Assembly (NCBI GenBank): GCA_947259365.1
Contig: CAMYMC010000008.1
Coordinates: 124,001 to 188,000 of the forward strand
DNA length: 64,000 bases
DNA from: an uncultured Acidimicrobiaceae bacterium
GTDB taxonomy: Bacteria; Actinomycetota; Acidimicrobiia; Spongiisociales; UBA5794
Direction: 5' to 3'
The position numbers and the translations under genes are program-made. Below, piece by piece: positions 36,468-46,009 of the stretch; the first letter of the stretch is position 1; the number at the start of each line of letters is the position of its first letter. The notes below the pieces were generated by a model that was not told the origin of the DNA, did no database searches, and saw only the letters and a list, made by a program, of their open reading frames with translations.

Positions 36468-38438
36468 ATGCTCCCCGACTTCTCGAACGTGACGCCTGCG
36501 GCCGTCGCCGCCTCCACCCGGCGCGCGCTCGACACGGCGACCGCGCTCGTCGACGCGGCGGCCGCGGCCGGCCCCGACCCGGCGTACGCAACGACGCTCG
36601 GCCTCCTCGAGGAGGCCGAGGCCGTCGTCTCCGATGCGCACGGGGTGGGACCGTTCATGGCGCGGGTGCACCCCGACGTCGAGGTTCGCGCCACTGCGGT
36701 CGACTGGGAGGAGCGGGTGGCGAAGTGGAGAACGGATCTCTTGTTCCGCGACGAACTCGCCGCGACGGTTCGCGCTTTCGCCGCCACCGCCGAGGCGGAG
36801 CAGCTGCAAGGAACGAGGCGCCGCTATCTCGAGCACTGGATCCGCGACCTCAGGAGGGCGGGCCACGACCTCGACACGGTGACTCGGGGCACGCTTCGCG
36901 AAATGCACACCCGCCTCGTCGAGCTCGAAGTGAGGTTCTCGGCGAACCTCGACGAGCACGAGGACCACATCGAGGTCACCAGGGCAGAACTCGACGGGCT
37001 CGCCGAGGACTACGTCCGGCGCCTCTCCCCCGGCGACGAGGAGGGGACGTACCGAGTCACGATGGCGTATCCGGACTATCAGCCGTTCATGCGCCAGGCG
37101 ACCAGCCGCGACCTCAGACGGCTGCTCCAGCACAAGTTCTGGAATCGGGCCGCCGCGCTCAACCGGCCGCTCCTCGAAGAAGCGATCGCACTGCGCAGAC
37201 TCATCGCATCGACCCTGGGCTACCCGTCGTGGGCTGCCTACGCGATGGAGGTGAAGATGGCGGGCGACCCCGGGGTCGTTGCCGAGTTCTACTCCTCGAT
37301 CGTTCCGGGGCTCGAGGCGAAGGCGGCCGCCGAGCTGGAACCGCTCCTCGCCCTGGTCGCCGCCGACACCGAGGGAGACACGCTCCGGTCGTGGGACCTC
37401 TGGTACTACGACAACGAGCAGCGCCGGGCCGACTACGGCGTCGACCCCGACGAGGTCGCCCGGTACTTCCCCCTCGACCGCGTCGTCGCCGGCATGTTCG
37501 AGATCACCGGGGACGTGTTCGGGCTCGAGTTCCGGCACCTCGAGGACGCCGCGGCCTGGCATCCGGAGGTGACGCTCTACGAGATCATCGACCGTGGCAG
37601 CGGCGAGCCGATCGCCCACTTCTACGCCGACCTGTTCCCGAGAGAGGGCAAGTACGGCCACGCGGCGGCGTTCTCGGTGAGGTACGGGAGGCGGGAGACC
37701 GACGGCTACCGGACGCCGATCGCCGCCATGGTGGCGAACTTCACGAAGCCGACGGCCGCCGCCCCCTCCCTCCTCAAGCACGACGAAGCGCTGACCCTCT
37801 TCCACGAGTTCGGCCACATCCTCCATTTCTGCCTCACCACGGTCGACCACGTTCGGTTCTCCGGATACGACACCGAATGGGACTTCGTCGAGGCGCCCTC
37901 ACAGATCATGGAGCACTGGATGTGGCAGCCCGAGGTGCTTCGCCGCTTCGCCCGTCATCACGAGACCGGAGAGCCGATCCCGACCGACCTCGTCGATCGC
38001 CTCGTCGCGGCCAGGGATCACAACATCGGCCTCTTCACGCTCCGGCAGGTGTTCTTGGGCCGGCTCGACATCGCCATGCACACCGACTCGGCGGAGCGGA
38101 GCCTCGCTGACATCTACCGCGAGGCGTACCGGCTCACGCAGCTGCCCTTCCACGAGGGGACGTTCTTCCCGGCGACCTTCGGTCACCTCATGGGGGGCTA
38201 CGACGCCGGCTACTACGGGTACCTGTGGGCGAAGGTGTACGGCGATGACATGTTCTCGGTGTTCGAGGAGGAGGGGATCCTCGACGAGGGGGTCGGGCGC
38301 CGCTATCGCGACGAGATCCTCGCGACCGGCGGAGCGAGAGATGCCGCCGAACACCTCCATGCCTTCCTCGGGCGCGAGCCGTCCACGGATGCCTTCGCTC
38401 GCAACCTCGGGCTCGGCATTGATCAGGCAGGGGAATGA
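36468..38438 (+). CDS. M3 family metallopeptidase (thimet oligopeptidase-like)
   Basis: LTLFHEFGHILHFCLT zinc motif; FEITGDVFGLEFRHLEDAAAWHPEVTLYEI. Confidence 0.92.
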   Translation: MLPDFSNVTPAAVAASTRRALDTATALVDAAAAAGPDPAYATTLGLLEEAEAVVSDAHGVGPFMARVHPDVEVRATAVDWEERVAKWRTDLLFRDELAATVRAFAATAEAEQLQGTRRRYLEHWIRDLRRAGHDLDTVTRGTLREMHTRLVELEVRFSANLDEHEDHIEVTRAELDGLAEDYVRRLSPGDEEGTYRVTMAYPDYQPFMRQATSRDLRRLLQHKFWNRAAALNRPLLEEAIALRRLIASTLGYPSWAAYAMEVKMAGDPGVVAEFYSSIVPGLEAKAAAELEPLLALVAADTEGDTLRSWDLWYYDNEQRRADYGVDPDEVARYFPLDRVVAGMFEITGDVFGLEFRHLEDAAAWHPEVTLYEIIDRGSGEPIAHFYADLFPREGKYGHAAAFSVRYGRRETDGYRTPIAAMVANFTKPTAAAPSLLKHDEALTLFHEFGHILHFCLTTVDHVRFSGYDTEWDFVEAPSQIMEHWMWQPEVLRRFARHHETGEPIPTDLVDRLVAARDHNIGLFTLRQVFLGRLDIAMHTDSAERSLADIYREAYRLTQLPFHEGTFFPATFGHLMGGYDAGYYGYLWAKVYGDDMFSVFEEEGILDEGVGRRYRDEILATGGARDAAEHLHAFLGREPSTDAFARNLGLGIDQAGE

Positions 38439-39763
38439 CGGGCGGCGAGCGCCGCCACATCCACCTTGCCGCCGGGCAGCAACGGCAACTCGTCGAGCCA
38501 CAGCCAGCGCTTCGGGACCTCGAAGGGTCGCATGTGCTCCCGGGCGTGACCGGTAATGCGGGCCGGGTCGACCCCGGGAGCGACGACGGCGGCTGCCACC
38601 ACCTCGCCCCAGTCCTCGTCCGCCAGCGCGTACACGGCTGCAGCCCTGACGCCCGGACAGGAGAGCAGCGCCTCCTCGACGACGGCCGGCACGACGTTCT
38701 CGCCCCCAGTGATGATCACGTCATCGGCCCTGCCGACGACGATGAGCCTCCCCCGCGTGTCGAACCGGCCCAGATCGCCTGTGACGAATGCCCCGGACCG
38801 AGGCGATTCGTCCGCGTAACCGGGTGAAACGGCCGGACCCGAGACGACGATGCGGCCCACCTCCGGTGCCGAGGGCGCGCCCGGCGCGATCTCGACGGTC
38901 ATGCCCGGCAGCGGCAGGCCCGCCGTGCCGAGTGAGGCTCGTGCCTCCTCCGGCGCCACCGTCGCCACCTGCGAGCATGCCTCTGTCAACCCGTACGTGG
39001 CGAGGATCGGCAGACCGGCGTCGAGGCCCCGGGTGACGAGGTCCGCGCTGGCTGGCGCTCCGCCGACGAGGACGCCGCGGATCGACCTGGGATACGGGCC
39101 GGGGTCGGCGTCGAGCAGCCTGGCGAGCATCGTTGGGACGAGGCTCGCCCATTCGACGTCGCCCGAGCGCAGCGCCACCGCCGCTGCGGTGGGGTCGAAA
39201 CCGGGCTGCAGCAGCACCGAGCCCACGGCCTCGACCGCCCTCCACAGCACCGACAAACCGGCGACGTGGGTGAGCGGGAGGCACAGCAGCCAGGTGTCCC
39301 CGGGCTCGTTGCCGAGCCGCTGACGTGATGCCGCCACGGCGGCGGCGACATTGGCGTGGGTGAGCCTGACGAGTTTGGGCGGCCCCGTCGAGCCCGATGT
39401 CGGAACAAGGCACATGTCGTCTGCCGGCGACGCGTCTTCTGCGGGGGGCATCCCGTTCGACGGCGCTCTGGTCGACACCGCCGCCTGGGAGGCGTCGCCC
39501 CCGACGTCGTCGCCGCACACCACGACGAGCCCGTGCCACCACGCTGCCCACAGCCGCGCCACGGTGGCGGGCTCGCCGGGAACCGGCGCGATCCGCACGC
39601 GTGAGCCGGGGGCCGGACCTCCCTCCCGGGGGCCCGGTACGGCCGCAACCGCCGAGCCGAGCCGGTCGTAGCTCCACCGTTCGTCACCGCTGATGAGGGC
39701 CGTCGCGTCACCGTGGGCTTGGACGGCGTCGGCGAATGCGGCCACCGGAAGTCGATACGCCAT
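38423..39763 (-). CDS. menE: O-succinylbenzoate-CoA ligase (AMP-binding)
   Basis: CLVPTSGSTGPPKLVRLTHANVAAAV...ATYGLTEACSQVAT...GRADDVIITGGENVVPAVVEEAL; neighbours menB/menA/menD. Confidence 0.85.
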   Translation of the reverse strand: MAYRLPVAAFADAVQAHGDATALISGDERWSYDRLGSAVAAVPGPREGGPAPGSRVRIAPVPGEPATVARLWAAWWHGLVVVCGDDVGGDASQAAVSTRAPSNGMPPAEDASPADDMCLVPTSGSTGPPKLVRLTHANVAAAVAASRQRLGNEPGDTWLLCLPLTHVAGLSVLWRAVEAVGSVLLQPGFDPTAAAVALRSGDVEWASLVPTMLARLLDADPGPYPRSIRGVLVGGAPASADLVTRGLDAGLPILATYGLTEACSQVATVAPEEARASLGTAGLPLPGMTVEIAPGAPSAPEVGRIVVSGPAVSPGYADESPRSGAFVTGDLGRFDTRGRLIVVGRADDVIITGGENVVPAVVEEALLSCPGVRAAAVYALADEDWGEVVAAAVVAPGVDPARITGHAREHMRPFEVPKRWLWLDELPLLPGGKVDVAALAARHSPA

Positions 39764-39813
39764 CGTCGCTCACTACAGTATCGGCGCCCGCACCGCCACG
39801 ATCCGGAGGCGCC

Positions 39814-40704
39814 ATGGTCTCGGAGATCTTCGACTCTGCCGCATGGGATCCGGTCGCGGGTTTCGCCTTCACCGACATCACCTACCACCGCGCCCGCGGG
39901 ATCAACGCCGTTCGGGTCGCGTTCGACCGGCCCGAGGTCCGCAATGCGTTCCGCCCTCACACGGTCGACGAGCTCTACACGGCACTGGATCACGCCAGGA
40001 CGACACCGGACGTCGGGTGCGTACTGCTCACCGGCAACGGACCGTCTCCGAAGGACGGTGTGTGGGCCTTCTGCTCGGGAGGCGACCAGCGCATCCGGGG
40101 AGCGGACGGCTACAAGTACACAGACGGCGACGAGGTCGACCCGGCCCGCCTCGGCCGGCTGCACATCCTCGAGGTGCAACGGCTCATCCGCTTCATGCCG
40201 AAGGTCGTCGTCGCCGTTGTCCCCGGCTGGGCGGTCGGCGGCGGTCACAGCCTCCACGTCGTATGCGACCTCACGATCGCGTCGGAGGAGCACGCGATGT
40301 TCAAGCAGACCGATGCCGATGTCGCCAGTTTCGACGGGGGCTACGGCTCGGCGCTGCTCGCCCGCCAGGTCGGTCAGAAGTTCGCCCGTGAGATCTTCTT
40401 CCTCGGACGGGACCACACTGCCCAGGAAGCGCACGAGATGGGGATGGTCAACGCGGTCGTCCCTCACCACGAACTCGAGGCGGTGGCGCTGGAGTGGGCA
40501 CGGGAGATCGTCGCCAAGTCGCCGACAGCCCAGCGAATGCTGAAGTTCGCCTTCAACCTCGTCGACGACGGGCTCGTCGGCCAGCAGATCTTCGCCGGTG
40601 AGGCCACCCGGCTCGCTTACGGGACCGACGAGGCCCGGGAAGGAAGGGACGCGTTCCTGGAGAAGCGGGACCAGGACTACTCGGCGTTCCCCTGGCACTT
40701 CTGA
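39814..40704 (+). CDS. menB: 1,4-dihydroxy-2-naphthoyl-CoA synthase
   Basis: FTDITYHRARGINAVRVAFDRPEVRNAFRPHTVDELY...FCSGGDQRIRG...GWAVGGGHSLHVVCDLTIAS...QTDADVASFDGGYGS. Confidence 0.95.
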   Translation: MVSEIFDSAAWDPVAGFAFTDITYHRARGINAVRVAFDRPEVRNAFRPHTVDELYTALDHARTTPDVGCVLLTGNGPSPKDGVWAFCSGGDQRIRGADGYKYTDGDEVDPARLGRLHILEVQRLIRFMPKVVVAVVPGWAVGGGHSLHVVCDLTIASEEHAMFKQTDADVASFDGGYGSALLARQVGQKFAREIFFLGRDHTAQEAHEMGMVNAVVPHHELEAVALEWAREIVAKSPTAQRMLKFAFNLVDDGLVGQQIFAGEATRLAYGTDEAREGRDAFLEKRDQDYSAFPWHF

Positions 40705-40705
40705 C

Positions 40706-41614
40706 GTGAACGCCGCCAGAGCCGCGACGGGCTCGCTGCGCGCCTGGATCATCGCCGCCCGACCGCCGACGCTGTGGGCGGCCGTTGCTCCCGTCGTCGT
40801 CGGCGGAGCCATCGCCATCGACGATGGAGTCTGGCGCTGCGACGTGTTCGTCGTCGTCCTCGTTGCCGCCGTTGCGATCCAGATCGGGGTGAACTTCGCC
40901 AACGATGTCGCGGATGCCGCCACCGGCGCGGACGGGGCCGGGCGCATCGGGCCGGTGCGGGCGGTCGCCTCCGGGCTCATCCCCCCGCTACGGATGTGGC
41001 GGGGAGTGGCGGCGGCCTTCGCAGTGGCGACGCTCGGCGGGGTCTATCTGATCTGGCAGGCGGGCCCGATCGTGCTCGTGATCGGGGTGGCCTCGATCAT
41101 CGCCGCGCTCGGCTACACGGCCGGACCGTTCCCCTACGGCTACCGCGGCTACGGCGAGGTCTTCGTGTTCGTCTTCTTCGGCCTCGTTGCGACCGTCGGC
41201 ACTCGGTTCGTCTTCGACCGGACCGCCCCGCCCTCGGCCTGGTTCGCGGGGATCGCGATGGGGCTTCTCGCGTCGGCGATCCTCGTTGCGAACAACTACC
41301 GCGACATCGACTCCGACGCCGCCGTCGGCAAGCGAACGCTGGCGGTGCGTACCGGCAGACGCGCCACGAGGGCCCTCTATGCGGCAACGATCGTCGGCGG
41401 TGTCGTCGTCTGCCCGGTTGCTGCCCTCGCCGGTTCCATGCCGGGGGGCGCCGCAATCGCCGGTCTCGCTTTGCCGCTCACCGGCCCCCTCATCCGCACC
41501 ATCACGCGAACAACGGCGGGGCCGCCCCTCATCGGTCTCCTCAAGGCGACGGCGAGACTGCAGATCCTCGTCGCCGCTCTCCTCGCCGTCGGCATCGTCG
41601 CGTTGCCGGGGTGA
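40706..41614 (+). CDS. menA: 1,4-dihydroxy-2-naphthoate polyprenyltransferase
   Basis: ARPPTLWAAVAPVVVGGAIA...NFANDVADAATGAD...NNYRDIDSDAAVGKRTLAV. Confidence 0.93.
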   Translation: MNAARAATGSLRAWIIAARPPTLWAAVAPVVVGGAIAIDDGVWRCDVFVVVLVAAVAIQIGVNFANDVADAATGADGAGRIGPVRAVASGLIPPLRMWRGVAAAFAVATLGGVYLIWQAGPIVLVIGVASIIAALGYTAGPFPYGYRGYGEVFVFVFFGLVATVGTRFVFDRTAPPSAWFAGIAMGLLASAILVANNYRDIDSDAAVGKRTLAVRTGRRATRALYAATIVGGVVVCPVAALAGSMPGGAAIAGLALPLTGPLIRTITRTTAGPPLIGLLKATARLQILVAALLAVGIVALPG

Positions 41615-41634
41615 CCCGGTCTCGCGCGACGGCG

Positions 41635-41662
41635 TAAAGCTCACCGCCGGCCGGGCCGATAC
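41635..41662 (+). promoter_or_regulatory. sigma28/WhiG-like promoter motif TAAAGCTC-N12-GCCGATAC
   Basis: Matches the known TAAA-N15/16-GCCGATAA architecture; a second GCCGATACATG copy lies at 41712-41722. Confidence 0.45.
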
Positions 41663-41807
41663 ATGAGACGCAGCCGGTTGCGAGCGGAGTTTCATCATCG
41701 CCGCGACGGCCGCCGATACATGCCCGGCACGTTCGCCGGGTATCGATGCACACGACACGGAATCCGTTTCCCGAGATGCCGCCGGCCTCAAGGCCGGCGG
41801 AGTCTCG
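41655..41807. other. Structured intergenic element (candidate small RNA / terminator region)
   Basis: Two GCCGATACATG copies (41655-41665, 41712-41722); hairpin CGATA-CATG-CCCGGC-ACGTTC-GCCGGG-TATCG (41714-41745); hairpin CGAGA..CCGCCGGCCT-CA-AGGCCGGCGG..TCTCG (41772-41807). Confidence 0.45.
41772..41807. terminator. Strong GC-rich hairpin between convergent menA and 41853 ORF (possible bidirectional terminator, no T-tract)
   Basis: 10-bp perfect stem plus outer 5-bp CGAGA/TCTCG. Confidence 0.4.
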
Positions 41808-41852
41808 TTGCGGGGCCGGTCGCGTCGGATCACCGCTGCCCGGTCTCTCGGC

Positions 41853-42077
41853 TCACTCCCCGCCCGACGGGGAGCCCCCCGCCCTCCATCCGATGAGCGC
41901 ACCGCCGACGGAGCCGGCCGCGGCGCCTGCCAGCGAGATGGCGATCCCCGGCCCGAGATCCGCCGAGCCTGCGGCGCGCCCGAGCACCCACGACGCGACG
42001 AGGGCTCCGACGACGAGACCGAACGAGGCCCCGACGACGAGACCGAGCAAGAGACGGCGAAATCGCGGCATGTCCAT
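41853..42077 (-). CDS. Small Gly/Ala-rich membrane protein
   Basis: MDMPRFRRLLLGLVVGASFGLVVGALVASWVLGRAAGS...ISLAGAAAGSVGGALIGW. Confidence 0.55.
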   Translation of the reverse strand: MDMPRFRRLLLGLVVGASFGLVVGALVASWVLGRAAGSADLGPGIAISLAGAAAGSVGGALIGWRAGGSPSGGE

Positions 42078-42166
42078 GGTCGGCGCAGCTGTGGCGTGCC
42101 GGTGAAGCTACCAGCGCCCCGCCCGCCCGGATCCGGGCCGGCACGCCCTCACGGTATCCTGCGCCC

Positions 42167-43864
42167 GTGACCGGGCCCGCCTCTGCGAGAGCATTCACTT
42201 CAGCGTTCGTCGGCGCCCTCGAGCAGCTCGGAGTGCGCCACGTCTGCATCTCTCCGGGGGCGCGGAACAGCGCGCTTTCGCTCGCCTTCGGCGCCTCGGG
42301 CGTCCGGAGATGGATCCACCACGACGAGCGCTCCGCCGGCTTCTTCGCCCTAGGTCTCGCCAGGGTCACCGGCTCGGCCGCCGCCGTCGTCACCACCTCC
42401 GGCACCGCGGCCGCCGAGCTCCTGCCGGCGATCGTCGAGGCCCGAGCCGGGCGCGTCCCGCTCCTCGCACTGACAGCCGACCGGCCCCCCGAGCTGAGGT
42501 CGGTCGGCGCGCCGCAGGCCATCGACCAGATGAAGATGTACGGGGACGCCGTCAAGTGGTTCCACGACGCCGGCGTGCCGGGAGGCAACGACCCCGAGCG
42601 GATCGCGACCCACCTCGCCGCCCACGCCCTGTCGCTGACCGCCGATCCCCCCGCGGGCCCGGTCCACGTCAACGTCCCGTTCCGGGAGCCGCTCGTCGCC
42701 GGCTCCGGCCCGCCCCCGGCTCCGGTCTCGCCACCGGGGGCGCTGCGCGGCCCGATGCTGCCCGGTGATGGTGAGCTCGAGGCGGCGGCCGAGGTGTTGT
42801 CCGGGCGCAGGATCCTCGTCGTCGCCGGTGCCGTCGACGATCCGTCGTTCCCCGCCGCCACCGCAGACCTCGCCACCAGAGCCGGGGCGCCGGTGCACGC
42901 CGATCCCCTCTCCGGGCTCCGCCACGGAGGCCACGACCGTTCGTCGGTCATCACCGGCTTCGACGTGCTCGCGGCGGCGGGCATGCTCTCCGCCCTGAGG
43001 CCGGAAGCCGTCCTCCGCTTCGGCGGCGTTCCGACCTCGAAGGCGGTGTGGTCCTGGCTCGCCGCCAACGACGACGTCCCTCAGGTCCTCGTCGAGCCCG
43101 CCGGGTGGCGAGACCCGACGTACAGTGCCCGCCTCGTCGTGCGCGGAGACCCTGCGGGCACCGCCACCGGCCTGGCGAAGTTGCTGGCACCGGCCCCCGC
43201 CGGCTGGCTCGAGGCATGGCGGGAGGCAGCATCTGCGGCCGAGTACGCCGTCGAGACGACCTTGACCGGGACCGAGTCGTTGACCGAGCCCGAGGTGGCT
43301 CGGGTGGTGAGCCGCCTCGGCCGCGGCGTCGTCGGCGTTGCGTCTTCGATGCCGGTTCGCGATCTCGACGCGTTCGGGCTCACCAGCGCCGCCCCGGTTC
43401 GCTATGTCGCCAATCGCGGAGCGAACGGGATCGACGGGACGATCTCGATGACGCTGGGGGCCGTCGCCGCCAGCGGCGGGCACGGGCTGGCGCTCGTCGG
43501 CGACGTCGCCGCACTCCACGACCTCACCGCGCTGCGCACCGCGGCCCGGCTGGAGCTCCCGCTCACGACGATCGTCGTCCACAACGACGGTGGAGGCATC
43601 TTCCACTTCCTCCCCCATGCCGAGCCAACCTCCCCCACCGTGTTCGAGGAGCTCTTCGGGACCCCGCACGGAACCGACTTCGTCGCGGTCTCACATGCCC
43701 TCGGAGTGCCCGCAGCCCGGATCGGGGACACGGCGCAGCTCGAGGCCGCACTCGAGCCCCGCGACGGGCCGTTCCTCGTCGAGGTACGCACCGACCGCGC
43801 CGCAAACGTCGAGCTACACCGAGCCATCATCGAGGAGGTCCGGCGGCGAGTCAGCGCCGTCTGA
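42167..43864 (+). CDS. menD: SEPHCHC synthase (MenD)
   Basis: ALEQLGVRHVCISPGARNSALSLAF...TTSGTAAAELLPAIVEA...LTADRPPELRSVGAPQAIDQ; ThDP domain at C-terminus; GTG start. Confidence 0.95.
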   Translation: MTGPASARAFTSAFVGALEQLGVRHVCISPGARNSALSLAFGASGVRRWIHHDERSAGFFALGLARVTGSAAAVVTTSGTAAAELLPAIVEARAGRVPLLALTADRPPELRSVGAPQAIDQMKMYGDAVKWFHDAGVPGGNDPERIATHLAAHALSLTADPPAGPVHVNVPFREPLVAGSGPPPAPVSPPGALRGPMLPGDGELEAAAEVLSGRRILVVAGAVDDPSFPAATADLATRAGAPVHADPLSGLRHGGHDRSSVITGFDVLAAAGMLSALRPEAVLRFGGVPTSKAVWSWLAANDDVPQVLVEPAGWRDPTYSARLVVRGDPAGTATGLAKLLAPAPAGWLEAWREAASAAEYAVETTLTGTESLTEPEVARVVSRLGRGVVGVASSMPVRDLDAFGLTSAAPVRYVANRGANGIDGTISMTLGAVAASGGHGLALVGDVAALHDLTALRTAARLELPLTTIVVHNDGGGIFHFLPHAEPTSPTVFEELFGTPHGTDFVAVSHALGVPAARIGDTAQLEAALEPRDGPFLVEVRTDRAANVELHRAIIEEVRRRVSAV

Positions 43865-43880
43865 TGCAGGGACCGCCGCC

Positions 43881-45203
43881 TCAGGTCGCCGACAGCAGCT
43901 CGAGGAGGGGCCGCAACTTCAGCCTCGTCTCCACGAGTTCGGTCTCCGGATGGGAGTCCGCCACGATGCCGGCGCCGGCGTAGAGCCGGGCGGAGACGCC
44001 CCGGATCAGCGCGCAGCGCAGGCTCAGCGCCAGGCTGCAGTCTCCCGACGGCGTCGCCCAGCCGATCCCGCCCGTGTACCACCCGCGGTCGAGGTTCTCG
44101 ACCTTGTCGATGAAAGCGACGGCGGCAGGCCGGGGCGTGCCCCCGACGGCCGGAGTCGGGTGCAGCGCGTCGAGGATCCGGAACGGACTCGCATCGCTGC
44201 CGAGGCTGCCGACGATCTCGGTCGACAGGTGCTGGACGGTCGCCATTCGCCGCAACGACGGCTGATCGGGCACCGACAGGTCCCGGGTGAACGGGGCGAG
44301 GCGCTCCCTGATGTCGTCGACGACGATGGCATGCTCGCGACGATCCTTGGCGCTGGTCATGAGTGCCTCGCCCAGCCACCGGTCGTCGTCCTCCCCCTCA
44401 CCTCGAGCGGCCGATCCGGCGAGCGGATTGAGTCTCACCGTGGTGCCCGCCTTGTCGAGCAGCAGCTCCGGGCTGGCACCGATGAACGCTGCGTCGCCGG
44501 CCTGCCAGCCGAAGGCGTAGCACTGCGGGTATGCCGCAGCGAGGTGCGCGGCGAGGTCGAACGGTGCCGACGGCGTCTCGGCAGTCACCACCACGGAACG
44601 GCCGAGGACGACCTTGTCGAGAGAGCCGGCACGAATGGAGGCGACGGCTTCCGCCACGGTCTCTCGCCACTCGGCCGGGCTCGGATGGCTCGCGATCGAA
44701 TGCGGGCCGGGGTCCGGTGGCTCCGGGCTTCCCGGCGCATCCAGGCTCCCGAGGAGCCCAGCGACGCTTGCGGCGTCGGCCGATGGGGGCAACGCCGCCA
44801 TCAGCCATGCGTCCCCGCCGGTGCGGCCCACGGCGAGACGGGGCAGCACCGCGTCGGCGCCACCATATCCCCGCCAGTCGTCCGTTCTCGGCCCGTCCGG
44901 GGAGAACGCAAAGCCGATGAAGAGGCGAAACGGCTCCGGCAGATCGCCGAGGACGGCAACGGCGCGTCCAAGCTGGAGAAAGCGCGACGGCCCCGCCCGC
45001 GAAGCCTCCCAGGCCACGCCCAGGCCGGCCCATGATTCACCTGCCGGCGTCGAGAAGTACTGCGCCGACCCGAAGAGAGGCGCACCGGCGCGGGCAAAAT
45101 CGAGCGGGGCCGTCGCGGTCGGGATCGCGACAAGTCGAAGCGGCCCCGACGCCGCATCGAGGCGGCGCGTCAGCTCCGCGATCTCGGACTTCGGAATCAA
45201 CAC
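43881..45203 (-). CDS. menF: Isochorismate synthase
   Basis: LDKVVLGRSVVV...AFIGASPELLLDK...LNPLAGSAARGEGEDDD...LHPTPAVGGTPRPAAVAFI...GWYTGGIGWA. Confidence 0.93.
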   Translation of the reverse strand: MLIPKSEIAELTRRLDAASGPLRLVAIPTATAPLDFARAGAPLFGSAQYFSTPAGESWAGLGVAWEASRAGPSRFLQLGRAVAVLGDLPEPFRLFIGFAFSPDGPRTDDWRGYGGADAVLPRLAVGRTGGDAWLMAALPPSADAASVAGLLGSLDAPGSPEPPDPGPHSIASHPSPAEWRETVAEAVASIRAGSLDKVVLGRSVVVTAETPSAPFDLAAHLAAAYPQCYAFGWQAGDAAFIGASPELLLDKAGTTVRLNPLAGSAARGEGEDDDRWLGEALMTSAKDRREHAIVVDDIRERLAPFTRDLSVPDQPSLRRMATVQHLSTEIVGSLGSDASPFRILDALHPTPAVGGTPRPAAVAFIDKVENLDRGWYTGGIGWATPSGDCSLALSLRCALIRGVSARLYAGAGIVADSHPETELVETRLKLRPLLELLSAT

Positions 45204-45213
45204 CGCCGGGATG

Positions 45214-46009
45214 TTACCGAGGGCCTGATCCCAACCCCGCCCCGGCGGCGCCGGCCACCAGCATCGCGGTTGCGGCCGGGTCCTCCATTGGGAGGAAGTG
45301 GGTCGTGGCCGGCACCACCCTCACCGGCGACGAGGAGGACGGGTACCGCCAGCTCACCGAGCCGGTCGTACGCGCCGTGGTCCAGACCGGCTGCGAAGAA
45401 CTCCGCTTCGTGCTCGGGAGCGCACTTCAGCTCTACGCCCCCGTCGGCCTCGCCGAGCCCGTGGGTGACGTATGCGGCGAGCACCCTCTCGTCCCAGCCG
45501 GAAAACGCGGGCTTGGCCCGCCAGCTCTCCTCGGCTTCCTGGCGTGAGGAGAACCGACGTCGGCGTCTTCGCGCTGCCACAGCGACCGCGACCTCCGGGC
45601 GTCGCCGGCGCGGGCCGGGGAAGACGATCGGCTCGACGAGCACGAGCGATGCGAACGTCCCGGGAGCGGTGAGCTCGGCGAGGACGAGGGCGGCCGCTCC
45701 GCCGGAATGGCCGACGCCGGTGATCCCGATGGCACCGTCGGCGACGGCGAGCACGTCGTGCCCGAGGTCCCACCAGTCGTAGGGAGGAACGACGGCATCA
45801 CTGTCGCCGTGAGATCGCTGGTCGAACGCGGTCGCCTCGAAGCCGGGGAGGAGCGCCCCCAGCTCGACGAATACGGGACCCCAGACCTCCTTGCAGAACC
45901 CCGTCGCGTGAGCAGCGATGATCTGTGGCCCGCCCGAGCCGTGCCGCCATCGCCGGGTCGCCAACCCGATGTTCCCCGCGCGCACGAACGCCGGGTGGTC
46001 GACGCGCAT
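45214..46009 (-). pseudogene. Alpha/beta hydrolase (menH-like position) with frameshift/deletion near 45310-45322
   Basis: IIAAHATGFCKEVW...GVGHSGGAAALVLAEL...VPVLLVAGE then frame lost; other frame continues RVVPATTHFLPMEDPAATAMLVAGAAGAGLGSGPR* ending at 45214. Confidence 0.7.

Noticed and set aside
39778-39785. GCCGATAC on the minus strand before menE
   Set aside because: The position expected for a sigma28-like -35 reads CGGATCGT, so only half the motif is present.
41635-41752. c-di-GMP-I (GEMM) riboswitch in the menA-downstream gap
   Set aside because: Some local resemblance, but the conserved core order (CACAGGGCAAACC...GGACGCAAAGCC) is not present. A cmscan would settle it.
41772-41807. 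IS200/IS605 right-end hairpin
   Set aside because: Hairpin is reminiscent of such ends but no tnpA/tnpB or recognisable remnant lies beside it.
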